Made by a program: the position numbers and the translations under genes. DNA of 36,879 nt from contig VFKQ01000270.1 of NCBI GenBank assembly GCA_009885445.1, positions 1 to 36,879 of the forward strand, written 5' to 3'. The notes beneath the pieces were generated by a model, which had not been told where the DNA came from, did no database searches, and saw only the letters and a program-made list of their open reading frames with translations. This document shows positions 9,682 through 19,200 of this stretch, piece by piece; position 1 is the stretch's first letter, and each line of letters starts with the position of its first letter. This DNA is from Anaerolineaceae bacterium. GTDB lineage: Bacteria; Chloroflexota; Anaerolineae; Anaerolineales; Villigracilaceae.

Positions 9682-10602
9682 TTATTTGCGCGCGGGTTGC
9701 TTGTTGCCGCCGGGGATTAGGTTGCGCCAATTCACTTTGCCCATCATGGCAGATTGCACGATGGCCAGAATATTTCCCATGAGAATGTAGATGGCCACGC
9801 CCGAGGGAAAGCTGAGCGCGAAGAAGCCGAGCATGAGCGGCATGGTCACGCTCATCGAACTGGTCATCGCGGCGGCCTGATCGTTGGGGTCTGGGTTGCT
9901 GGGCTGAGTCAGTTTTGTCTGCACATAAGTGGTCAGCGCCACAATCACCGCCAGCAAAGGAAAGTGGAAGGAGGCGATGGCAACGAACTCGGGGCGGCCC
10001 AAGTCAAACCACAGGAAACTGCTATTGAGCGGAATGATGGTTTCGATGTTCAAGAAATCTGCGGCAGTGCGGCTGAGGTTGAGCATGGCCAGCGGCGTGA
10101 GTGCCAGCGCCGTGCTGACACTTTGATACACAGCAATGAGCACTGGCATTTGAATGAGCAAAGGCAGACAGCCGCCGAGCGGGCTGATGCCGGCTTCGTT
10201 TTGCAGACGCAATTGCTCGGTCTGTTTTTTCTCGGGTTCTTTTTCGTGCTTCTTTTGAATGGCCTTCCATTCTTTGCTGGCTTGCAAATCCTGCAGGGCC
10301 TTCATGCTTTTCATCTGGCGCGCATTGAGCGGCCAGGTGACAATACGAATTAAGATGGTGAAGAGAATGATCGACCAGCCAAATGCGCCGGGCACGTCCG
10401 CCAACAGCGAGTAAATAAACAACAGGATGTTGCCGAAGATGGATACAAAAAAGGCCCACTGCCAGACGATGACAGCGATCAGCACAGCGATGGCCAGAAA
10501 TTTCAGCATGTCGCGTGACATGGAGGCGGATAGTTGCGGGTTCGCTGGCGCTTGTGTGGCCAGTTGCGGGTCGCGTGGTCTTACTGGTTTGGGATTATTC
10601 AT
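9682..10602 (-). CDS. yidC: Membrane protein insertase YidC/Oxa1
   Basis: PGAFGWSIILFTILIRIVTWPLNARQMKSMKALQDLQ...GCLPLLIQMPVLIAVYQSVSTA; Oxa1-type TM pattern; position next to jag. Confidence 0.95.
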   Translation of the reverse strand: MNNPKPVRPRDPQLATQAPANPQLSASMSRDMLKFLAIAVLIAVIVWQWAFFVSIFGNILLFIYSLLADVPGAFGWSIILFTILIRIVTWPLNARQMKSMKALQDLQASKEWKAIQKKHEKEPEKKQTEQLRLQNEAGISPLGGCLPLLIQMPVLIAVYQSVSTALALTPLAMLNLSRTAADFLNIETIIPLNSSFLWFDLGRPEFVAIASFHFPLLAVIVALTTYVQTKLTQPSNPDPNDQAAAMTSSMSVTMPLMLGFFALSFPSGVAIYILMGNILAIVQSAMMGKVNWRNLIPGGNKQPARK

Positions 10603-10611
10603 TACGATTCC

Positions 10612-11691
10612 TTACTTGGTTACAGCCGGGTATTGCCAAACCTGCTTGCCGTCTACGTCGAGGGCCATGAGCAGGAAATCGCCCTGAAAGGGCGCAACGA
10701 GAATCAGATCGCCAGCCACAACCGGGGTGCTGTAGAGTTTGCCTTTGACGGTTTCAAGAATCTCGGTTTTTCCACTGGCGTCCACAGAAATAACTGTGCC
10801 GCTCTCGGTGACGAGAATCACTTTGCCGTTGAAGAGCACAACCGAAGCAAGGATGGGGCCATCGGGTTTAATGGAAGCAGTAATGGCCGTGCCATCTGCG
10901 GCGTGGACGGTGTAGAAATTTCCGATGGTGTCAGCGAAGTAAAGTGTTTCTCCGTTAAGCGTGGGGCTGCCCCAGATCCATTTTTCGGTCGGCACCGTCC
11001 ATACGACATTGCCATTGGCAGTGTTCAATGCTTCAAAGTTTGCGCCAAACGAGCCGACATACAGCAGGCCATTCGAAACAACAGGCGCGCCGATGTTGGC
11101 GCCGTCCAGTTCAACAACCCAGGCCAGTTTGTGTGTGGCTATGTCTACAGCGTGGACGTGATGGTCGAGCGCGGCGACGTAGACGCGTTCGCCGTCGCTG
11201 ACGGGTTGAGACCAGAGCTTGCCGCCCAAATCAATTTGCCAGACGAGTTTGTCATCGCCAGAGATGGAGAGGTCAAAGACGTAGAGTGTGCCGTCGCTAT
11301 TGGGCGCATATACCATGTCACCCACCACGAGCGGGCTGGCCGCCCAATGATCGCCCGCGTCGCTGAAAGACCAGCTTTCTTTGCCGGTCTGCGCGTCTAC
11401 GAGGAAGAGTCTGTGCTCGGTGCCACTTGAGCCGATCAGAATTTGTCCGTCGGAGGTAAAGACGGGGTTGGCATAAAAAGACCACTTGGCGCTGGGCTTC
11501 TCGGGAAAGCTCCAAAGTTCCTCGCCATCTTTGAGTCGGACGGCAACCATGACAGAGCCATTGGCGAGGTACGCGGTTTCAGAGTCCGCGGCCAGGCCGG
11601 GCCAGGAGGTGGCGGGGGGCGTTCCGCAGGCGCTCAAAGCGAGGGCCAGCACCGTTAGCGAAAAAATAATTGCAAGGCGATTTAATTTCAT
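10612..11691 (-). CDS. PQQ-like beta-propeller repeat lipoprotein (BamB-like)
   Basis: Lipobox signal peptide LALALSACG; repeated blades such as GKESWSFSDAG, DKLVWQIDLGGKLWSQPVSDGERVYVAALDHHVHAVDIATHKLAWVVELDG. Confidence 0.85.
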   Translation of the reverse strand: MKLNRLAIIFSLTVLALALSACGTPPATSWPGLAADSETAYLANGSVMVAVRLKDGEELWSFPEKPSAKWSFYANPVFTSDGQILIGSSGTEHRLFLVDAQTGKESWSFSDAGDHWAASPLVVGDMVYAPNSDGTLYVFDLSISGDDKLVWQIDLGGKLWSQPVSDGERVYVAALDHHVHAVDIATHKLAWVVELDGANIGAPVVSNGLLYVGSFGANFEALNTANGNVVWTVPTEKWIWGSPTLNGETLYFADTIGNFYTVHAADGTAITASIKPDGPILASVVLFNGKVILVTESGTVISVDASGKTEILETVKGKLYSTPVVAGDLILVAPFQGDFLLMALDVDGKQVWQYPAVTK

Positions 11692-11705
11692 GGAAAGTGT
11701 TGCTC

Positions 11706-11999
11706 CTAGAGAACGGGGTCGTACCCGCCGGCAGAAAATGGGTTACAACGCACCACGCGCCAGCCAGCCAACAGTGAGCCTTTGAGGGCGCCGTATTTGT
11801 AAATGGCCTGATAGCCATAGTGTGAACAAGTGGGATAAAAGCGACACGTGTCCACGGCGATGACGCGCGAGAAAGTCATTTGATACAAACGAATTAACGA
11901 GAGCACCAGCAGACGCGGCCAATACAACGGCGAACGCGGCAAATCGCGCAAGCGCGGTTCATCGGCGTAATCGTGCGAGTGGTAGTGATCAGTTTGCAT
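11706..11999 (-). CDS. yidD: Membrane protein insertion efficiency factor YidD
   Basis: LIRLYQMTFSRVIAVDTCRFYPTCSHYGYQAIYKYGALKGSLLAGWRVVRCNPFSAGGYDPV. Confidence 0.95.
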   Translation of the reverse strand: MQTDHYHSHDYADEPRLRDLPRSPLYWPRLLVLSLIRLYQMTFSRVIAVDTCRFYPTCSHYGYQAIYKYGALKGSLLAGWRVVRCNPFSAGGYDPVL

Positions 12000-12339
12000 C
12001 GGGGGGGTTCAGCAGGTGTGCGCGGCGCAAAAGAATGGCGAGGGCGGCGCGAGTCTCGTCGAGGGACGAACCCGCTAACGGCGCGCGTGCAATCAGCAGG
12101 AGGTCAGTGCCCGGCTGAAGGTCCGTCAAGAGCGGTTGCATGGCGGCGCGTAAGATTCGTTTTGCGCGATTCCGTTGCACGGCGTTACCCACCGTCTTGC
12201 CAGCCGTCACGCCCACGCGCACTTTAGGTTGGTCGCTGGGCTGGGCAACTAAGACAACAAGCGGGTGGGCATAGGACTTTCCAAAACGCCGCACCCGCTT
12301 GAAATCTGTAGAGCGGGTCAGGCGAAAATTACGTTGCAA
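11989..12339 (-). CDS. rnpA: Ribonuclease P protein component
   Basis: FRLTRSTDFKRVRRFGKSYAHPL...VRVGVTAGKTVGNAVQRNRAKRILRAAM; between rpmH and yidD. Confidence 0.95.
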   Translation of the reverse strand: MQRNFRLTRSTDFKRVRRFGKSYAHPLVVLVAQPSDQPKVRVGVTAGKTVGNAVQRNRAKRILRAAMQPLLTDLQPGTDLLLIARAPLAGSSLDETRAALAILLRRAHLLNPPDAN

Positions 12340-12388
12340 TCGCTTTACCCATTCTGTGTCTGCCGGGGAACATCACCCCGCCACACTC

Positions 12389-12559
12389 TTACCAGCGCAT
12401 CTTCTTGACGTGATTGTTGGAGGTGACGGTTAATTTGTGGCGGCCTTTCAAGCGGCGACGCTTGAGCACGATTCGGCCATCGGCAGTGGACATGCGCTGA
12501 CGAAAGCCATGCACACGCACGCGGCGGCGAATCTTGGGTTGATAGGTTCTCTTTGGCAT
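12389..12559 (-). CDS. rpmH: 50S ribosomal protein L34
   Basis: Own translation of the minus strand: [56 protein letters not shown] (56 aa). Absent from the supplied ORF track, presumably because it is short. Confidence 0.97.
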   Translation of the reverse strand: MPKRTYQPKIRRRVRVHGFRQRMSTADGRIVLKRRRLKGRHKLTVTSNNHVKKMRW

Positions 12560-12642
12560 CGTACATTCCTCGTTAGAAAATGCAACTCCCCAAGGGAAGC
12601 TGTTGACAGATAAATATCCGCGTTTTCGCGGACAGGGACGGG

Positions 12643-12672
12643 ATTATACCGTAACGAATCTGAATCGGTCAA
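12643..12672 (-). promoter_or_regulatory. Sigma70-type promoter for the rpmH operon
   Basis: Minus strand TTGACC (12672-12667), 18-bp spacer, TATAAT (12648-12643), about 80 nt upstream of the rpmH ATG. Confidence 0.8.
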
Positions 12673-12675
12673 ACC

Positions 12676-12835
12676 AATTTAGTGCTCATTGGGAATCTCC
12701 GTGATTAAATACTTTTGTACACGGATTATGCGGACGGGCACGGAAAAACACGGATTTTTTATTGCTTTTTCCGTGCGCGAAATCCGTGTCATCCGTGTAC
12801 AGAATAACGACAACTCGCAGAGAACTAATTTAGTG
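12676..12835. mobile_element. MITE-like element, copy 1, with 9-bp direct repeats AATTTAGTG
   Basis: Direct repeats at 12676-12684 and 12827-12835; interior forms a long imperfect palindrome rich in ACACGGAT/ATCCGTGT and is homologous to 19557-19734 in reverse orientation. Confidence 0.75.
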
Positions 12836-13525
12836 TTTGACTTCGTCGCGCTCAGGGTGACCGGCGGAGGAAAGCAGGTCGGAAAGTTGACGGGCGCTTT
12901 CGGGAGTGGTGATGGCCAGCACTTCGTCCCATTCCTGCAACTTGGTGGAGCCGCGCGGAAGAGTCACCTGACCATCGCGGATGATGGCCGCAATAATACA
13001 CTCGTCCGGCAGGCCGAGTTCCTTGAGCGGAGTGCCGATGGCGCGCGCGCCCTTCTCCACTTTTTCCTCCACGATCGAGTAGCGCCCGCGACGGATCTTG
13101 AGCAAGGTCATCATGTCGCCCAGTGACATTTCCTCTTGAATGAGGTGAGCGAACACGTCGGCCTGATTGAGAGCCACATCTACGTGAAAGTTTTCGTTAA
13201 ACAGCCAGGCATTGCGTGGATTATTGATGCGCGCAATGGTGCGCGGTACGCCAAACATCTTGCGCGACATGAAGCACAGACTCAGATTGGTTTCGTCGCT
13301 GTCTGTGCAGGCGGCCAAAGCGTGCGCCTGCTTAATGCCTGCGGCTTCGAGTACTTCTGGGTCGGTGAGGTTGCCCTGATAAATAGACTCGGTGGGCAGT
13401 TCGAGGTGCAGGCGCGCCAGAATGTCTGGGCGGTTCTCCACCAAACGAACCTTGTAATTTTCAGAAAGCAAAAGCGACGCAAGCTGGGCTCCGGTGCGTC
13501 CGCCGCCGGCAATGAGTACAAACAT
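12830..13525 (-). CDS. TrkA-family (RCK/KTN) NAD-binding K+ transport regulator
   Basis: MFVLIAGGGRTGAQLASLLLSENYKVRLVENRPD Rossmann motif, TrkA_C-like C-terminus. Confidence 0.88.
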   Translation of the reverse strand: MFVLIAGGGRTGAQLASLLLSENYKVRLVENRPDILARLHLELPTESIYQGNLTDPEVLEAAGIKQAHALAACTDSDETNLSLCFMSRKMFGVPRTIARINNPRNAWLFNENFHVDVALNQADVFAHLIQEEMSLGDMMTLLKIRRGRYSIVEEKVEKGARAIGTPLKELGLPDECIIAAIIRDGQVTLPRGSTKLQEWDEVLAITTPESARQLSDLLSSAGHPERDEVKH

Positions 13526-13526
13526 A

Positions 13527-14189
13527 TCAGGCCTCCATTCCAGAATCGAGACGCGCGCGCAAGGATTTCACACCGTCGAAAGTGGCGCTGACGGTAAGCA
13601 CGTCACTACTTTCAAATTTTGTGTCCAACGCCGGCAGGATGGCGCGGCCCGCGCGGGTGAGGGCCACTGGCAATGCCCCTGCATTGTCTTTGCAAAGATC
13701 ACGCCAGGTGCGCGAAACCCAGGCGTCGGGCACAACCAGCTCATAAATTTCCACTTCACCGTTACCCGCCGAGAAAATAGCGCGCGAGGTGACACTGGTC
13801 AACAATTCTTCGGTGCGTTGCGCGCCCCAGGCGGTGGAGCTGACAATTTGCAAACCAAAGGTCTCAAGCATGCTGCGCAGATTCGGGTCATAGTTTCGGC
13901 AGACCACCATGGGCACTTTATATACCGTGCGCGCGGCGTGCGAGACAACCGCGTTGAGCGTATCAGAGTTTGTCACAGCGGCCAGGCCATCGGCTTCTTT
14001 GATGCCTGCGCGTTCGAGCACTTCTTCGCGCAGGGCCTCGCCAGCCACGGTACGTCCGCGAAATTCGGGATTGATACGATTGAACGAGGCCTCGTTCTGG
14101 TCCACCACCACCACATCATGGCCGCTGGCGAACAGGCGCATGGCCAGCTCAGCGCCCACGCGCCCACAACCTACAACAATAAATTTCAT
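13527..14189 (-). CDS. TrkA-family (RCK/KTN) NAD-binding K+ transport regulator, second paralog
   Basis: MKFIVVGCGRVGAELAMRLFASGHDVVVVDQNEASFNRI; immediately upstream of the other trkA-like gene. Confidence 0.88.
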   Translation of the reverse strand: MKFIVVGCGRVGAELAMRLFASGHDVVVVDQNEASFNRINPEFRGRTVAGEALREEVLERAGIKEADGLAAVTNSDTLNAVVSHAARTVYKVPMVVCRNYDPNLRSMLETFGLQIVSSTAWGAQRTEELLTSVTSRAIFSAGNGEVEIYELVVPDAWVSRTWRDLCKDNAGALPVALTRAGRAILPALDTKFESSDVLTVSATFDGVKSLRARLDSGMEA

Positions 14190-16156
14190 TCGTTCTCCTT
14201 CTTATCCGATACCTGATAAGGCACATCGGTGATGACAATGCCCGGCGTGGAAAGTAATTCCTTGCGCAACAAGTCCGCAGTGTTCATGTGCAATGCCATT
14301 TCGAGCGCAGAGCCGGCCACAAATTGCGGCACTACAATGGTGATGATCTCGTTTGGCTGACGCAGTGCAAGGATTTCGTCCACGTAGCCAAGCAGGGGTT
14401 CCACAAAAAGACGGTATGGCGAATCCAAAATAAAGAGGCGCACGCCGTCGCCCCAGGTCGCCCATTTTTTCTGCAATCTCTCGGTTTCGTCCTGATCAAT
14501 CGAAACATGCACAGCGGTCACATCATGTGAGAGCATGCGCGCATAGCGCAAAGCTTCGAGCGTGCCCTGATGCACGCCGCTGACGGGCATGATCACACGA
14601 TGACGTGTGATGTGCGGCGCCGGCTCGGTGTAATTGTCCAGCGACAGGCGGCGGGCGATATCGCGATAATGTCCATTGATTATTTTAAAGAGCCACATCA
14701 TCAGCGGCGTGACGATCAACACCAACCAGGCGCCGTCGTGGAATTTTGTGACCGAGAAGACGAGCATGACCACGCCCGTGCATAATGCGCCAAAGGCATT
14801 CATGCCCATCTTCACACGCCAGTTCGGTTCATAATGCAGAGCTGAGCCGTTCTCAATAATTTCTTCACCGGGCTTCATATGTCCCGTGCGCCACCAGCGG
14901 CGCGACATGCCGATCTGCGCCAGCGTAAATGAAAGGAACACGCCGATGGCATACAACGGAATCAGGCGCGTCACACTGGCTTGAAACACGAAGACCAGCG
15001 CTGCGGCCAGGATGGCCAGCGCGAAAATACCATAGGAGTAGACGAGACGACTTCCGCGATAAGTCAGCTGACGCGGCAGGAACCCGTCCTGGGCGGCCAG
15101 CGCCCCGAGACGCGGAAAGCCAGCGAAGGCCGTGTTCGCGGCGAGCACAAGAATCAGCGCGGTGGAGGCAATTAACATCCCATAAAGAACGCCGCGACCA
15201 TCGAAGATAGTCCGCGCCAATTGCGAGATGACAGTCTCCTGTTCGGAGGGAACGGCCTCAATTTGGGTGGTAATAAATGAAATGGCGGTAAACAGTGAGG
15301 CGAGGATGAAGCCCATCCAAATCAGGGTGATGCCGGCATTCTTACTGCGCGGCTCTTTGAAGGCAGTGATTCCATTCGAGATGGCCTCGATGCCCGTCAA
15401 TGCCGCAGTGCCGCTGGAGAAGGCGTGCAAAATTAAGAAAGGCGTTACCACCGCCAGCGTTTGCGTAATTTCCATTTCGGGAGGATCCACCACCGTGCCC
15501 AGCGACCCGCTCAGGTAGCGGAAGAGGCCGAAGCCCAACGTGGCAAACATCATCAAGATGAAAAAATAATTGGGGATGGCAAACGCCAGTCCTGATTCGC
15601 GTACGCCGCGCAAGTTAATCAGCATCACCAGGAAAATGAGGGCAACGGCCATGTACACGCGCACATCGTAGAGAGCAGGAATAGCAGAAACGATTTGCGC
15701 CACGCCCGATGAAATTGAAACTGCAACTGTGAGAATATAGTCGGTCAGCAATGCGGCCGCAGCCATCAACGAGGCGGTCTCGCCGAGATTGTCCTTGGCA
15801 ACAACATACGCGCCGCCGCCATTGGGATACGAATGGATGATCTGCTCGTATGAAATAGTAACAATAGTCAGCAAGACCACGATGGCAAGTGCAATCGGGA
15901 AAACGTAGCCGAACGCGCCCGTCCCTGCAATGGCCAAGATAACGAGAATCTCCTGGGTGGCGTAGGCATTGGACGAAAGAGCGTCGGAGGCAAAGATCGC
16001 CAACCCAATGGCCTTGCCGACTGTTTCATGTCCCGCGTCGGCGGTGGGCAGGGGCCGCCCGATCAGCCAATGAGTCAACGAGCGCCGCGGCCGATGTTTG
16101 GTGGTGCGGCGCATCATATGGTTTTGTTCGCTGGGTTCTGGTGTTGCTGTGCTCAT
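14186..16156 (-). CDS. APC-superfamily permease, KimA/YdaO-like
   Basis: GKAIGLAIFASDALSSNAYATQEILVILAIAGTG, SYEQIIHSYPNGGGAYVVAKDNLGETASLMAAAALLTDYILTVAVSISSGV; about 12 TM segments plus a C-terminal soluble domain; 4-bp overlap with the downstream trkA-like gene. Confidence 0.88.
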   Translation of the reverse strand: MSTATPEPSEQNHMMRRTTKHRPRRSLTHWLIGRPLPTADAGHETVGKAIGLAIFASDALSSNAYATQEILVILAIAGTGAFGYVFPIALAIVVLLTIVTISYEQIIHSYPNGGGAYVVAKDNLGETASLMAAAALLTDYILTVAVSISSGVAQIVSAIPALYDVRVYMAVALIFLVMLINLRGVRESGLAFAIPNYFFILMMFATLGFGLFRYLSGSLGTVVDPPEMEITQTLAVVTPFLILHAFSSGTAALTGIEAISNGITAFKEPRSKNAGITLIWMGFILASLFTAISFITTQIEAVPSEQETVISQLARTIFDGRGVLYGMLIASTALILVLAANTAFAGFPRLGALAAQDGFLPRQLTYRGSRLVYSYGIFALAILAAALVFVFQASVTRLIPLYAIGVFLSFTLAQIGMSRRWWRTGHMKPGEEIIENGSALHYEPNWRVKMGMNAFGALCTGVVMLVFSVTKFHDGAWLVLIVTPLMMWLFKIINGHYRDIARRLSLDNYTEPAPHITRHRVIMPVSGVHQGTLEALRYARMLSHDVTAVHVSIDQDETERLQKKWATWGDGVRLFILDSPYRLFVEPLLGYVDEILALRQPNEIITIVVPQFVAGSALEMALHMNTADLLRKELLSTPGIVITDVPYQVSDKKENE

Positions 16157-16237
16157 GTGTGCTCAATTCTTCAACAGGCAAAATTTAAGCCCTCCGCAGT
16201 GCGGGGGCGAGGCGGGATTATAGTACAAATTAAAAAC

Positions 16238-19200
16238 TTAGGGACGCGCGGCTTGCGGCTGTGTCAACGGCACTTGCAGAAAAAAGGAACTGCCCTTGCC
16301 CAATTCACTGTCCACCCACACTTTTCCGCCATGCCGCTCAGCAATGGAGCGCACAATGGCCAGCCCCAAACCAGTGCCATGTTGTGCGCGCGCCTCGCGC
16401 TGGCTGCCGCGATAAAATTTTTCAAACAGGCGCGGCAGGTCGGCGGGCGCAATGCCAATGCCGTTGTCGCGAATCTCGAAGAGCATGTCGCTGGGCGTGG
16501 CGCGCACGGCCAGGGTTACACGTCCGCCAGCCAGAGTATATTTGATGGCATTCTCCACAAGGTTATACACGCCCTGATGCAAGAGCGCCTGATCGGCTTC
16601 AATGCTGACCGGCAGGTCGGACGCGGCCTCGGCGCTGAGCGTGATATTCTTTTGAGCCGCCTGCAATTGCAGGGCGCCGGCCACGCGCTCCACGATGTCG
16701 CGCACCGAAACATTTTCCACTTGCAGGCCCACGCCGATTTCGATGCGGCCCAGGTCGAGCAGATTATTAATCAGGCGCGACATATTCTCCACGCCCGAAA
16801 TAATTTTGCGCACATAGCCTTGTTGCTGTTCATTAATCTGTCCCACCATTTCTAGCATGGTGGCATAACCGCGCATCAAGGTCAACGGCGAGCGCAGGTC
16901 GTGACTGACCGTGGCCACAAATTCAGACTTCAGAGAGTCCAGCTCTTTGAAGTGGGTCACGTCACGAAGGACGCATACGCGCCCGACGGGTCGTCCCTCG
17001 GCCATCACGGAGGAGGCCGTAACGAGGTAGGTGCGCCCCCCGGGGAAAACGATCTCAACCGACTTGCGCTCGTCCTGCGTTTCTTTGAGCAAATCCAGCA
17101 GAGGTTGTTGTTGAATCAACTTATCCATCGGTTGACCCATGCTCTTCGCAACGTCCATGCCCACTGCTTTGCCGGCGGCCGGGTTGGCCAGCATCAAACG
17201 TCCCTGCGGGTCAAAGACCAGCACCGGGTCGGGCGTGGAGTTTAGAATCGCCTCCAGCTGTTTGCGGCTGGCCTCCACGCTCAGGAACAAATGCGCATTG
17301 ACCGTGGCCAGCGCGGCCTGCCCGGCCAGCGTGGTCACAAAACGGACCTCAGCCTCCGAGAAGGTGCGCGGTTTGTCATACGCCGCCCACATCACACCGT
17401 AATAACGATTCTCATGCCGCATCGGCACAGCCAGCAATGCGGCAGGCTGAGGCAGATTCGCGTCCAATGCAAGGGTGCGTGTGCGCGACAAATTCGAAAG
17501 CACGATGCGCTCCTGCCCCTGCGCCATTTGTAAAATCTGTTCGTCGAGATGCGAAAATTTATCGGCAGAGATGCCCAGGCTGAAACGAGACGGAAGCTCG
17601 ATTGAAGTTTTGGGCATGATGGCTGGAGAAAGCACCACGCGGACGGCGTTCGCGCCCGTGGAGAGCGCCGCCTCCAAAACGGGTTTAACCGCGTCACCCA
17701 TCTCAAGGCTGGAGGCCACACCCTGACTCACTTCGAGCAGACGATTCAACTCGTCCAGCCGACTCTTCAAGCTGGCGCGCATTTGCTCAAACGCGCGCGC
17801 CAGTTGACCAATTTCGTCCTCGGCCTCGCTGACGAGGGCATGATCCAACTTGCCCTGTGTAATCTGATTCGCGTCGCTGGCTAATTGGCGCAGTGAACTC
17901 GTCACCACGCGCAGGGCAAAACGCAACAGCACCAGCGCCACCAGCGCCAAAAGAATAATCACCGCTGAAAGCGGCAGGGCAATTTCCAGGGCCAGTTCCT
18001 GCGCGCGCCAGGCGGGCAAGGTCAGCACCACTGCCCAGTCACGTCCTTGCACAGGTTGGTAATACACAAATTGACGCGTGCCATCCAACGCAGTGTCGGT
18101 ATAAAAAGAGGCCTCCGCGCCGCGCAAACCTTCATAGGGACTGGTCATCACAATGCTGGCATTCGGGTGATAGAGAATATTGCCAGCCTCGTCGAGCAAG
18201 ATACCTGTGCCCTGTTTTTCAGTCATGCTTTGCAAACTATGAATCAAAGGCTGGGTCAGCGGATTGCTGGCAATATTCGTGCGCCCAATTAACACGCGCG
18301 AAACCTGACCAGCCGAGTCTACGACGGCGGCCAGAAAAGACAAACGCGCCGCGCCGTCTTCGGGGCGGGCCGGCGGGATGCTGTAAAACTGTACGCGCAC
18401 GCCAGAAACCGTCAGCGGGAACGCGGCTTGTTCAACAGCGAACAGCTCAAAGTCCGTGAGCGATTCGGCGGGGTAGCCACCCAGCACATTGCCGCTGAAA
18501 GCGTCCAGCAGAACGATCTGATCAAAGTATGGGTTGGCGCGCATCTGCCCGGCGAGGATATTTGCCAGGTCGGCGTCACCCGCTGTGAGCAGGCGCGGAT
18601 CGGCGGCCAGTTGACTGACGATGTTGTGTCCCGATTCAAGGAAGAAGGGCACACTCTGCGCGGCAGTCACCGCTGAGCTGGCCAGGTTTTCCTGCAACTG
18701 CGCGCGCGCCGAGCGGCCCGCCACAATCCAGTCGCCGACCAGAATGGCCGATAAAAATATCAGGATGAAAATTCCCGTGCCGTATAAAAATCGCGTCTCA
18801 AGACTTTGCTCGGTGTGCGACGGTTGATACGGCAAATTGCGCCCCCATGCCGACGGGTAAGCGGAGGCGAGCACCTGAGCCACCAACCCGCCGACGAGGA
18901 CTTCGCTGGCAAATGCCAGCGCGGCCACACCGGCGTTGCTCAGCGCATAATCGAGGCGCACCGCGGCCAGGCCCGGAAATGTGACAAAGGTGCCGACCAC
19001 GTACACAAACGTGTGTATTGGAATCAACAGCGCCGCCGCGATCAACGGCTGACGAAGCCAGCCATAGATTCCGGCGCGATTACGCTGACGAATGTTGACT
19101 GAAAAAATCGCGGCCAGCAAGGCCAGGTCGGGAATGCTGAACAGGCTGTGCGTGTCCCATGCGCCACGCAAGAGGCCAGCCAACGCGCCCAACAGCGCCG

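Noticed and set aside
10534-11430. 298-aa plus-strand ORF
   Set aside because: Antisense to yidC and the PQQ-propeller lipoprotein; no recognisable motifs.
12560-12680. oriC/DnaA-box region upstream of rpmH
   Set aside because: No clear TTATCCACA-type box cluster and no dnaA in the window; the sequence is better explained by the rpmH promoter and leader.
16028-16855. 275-aa plus-strand ORF
   Set aside because: Antisense to the APC permease N-terminus and the histidine-kinase catalytic domain.
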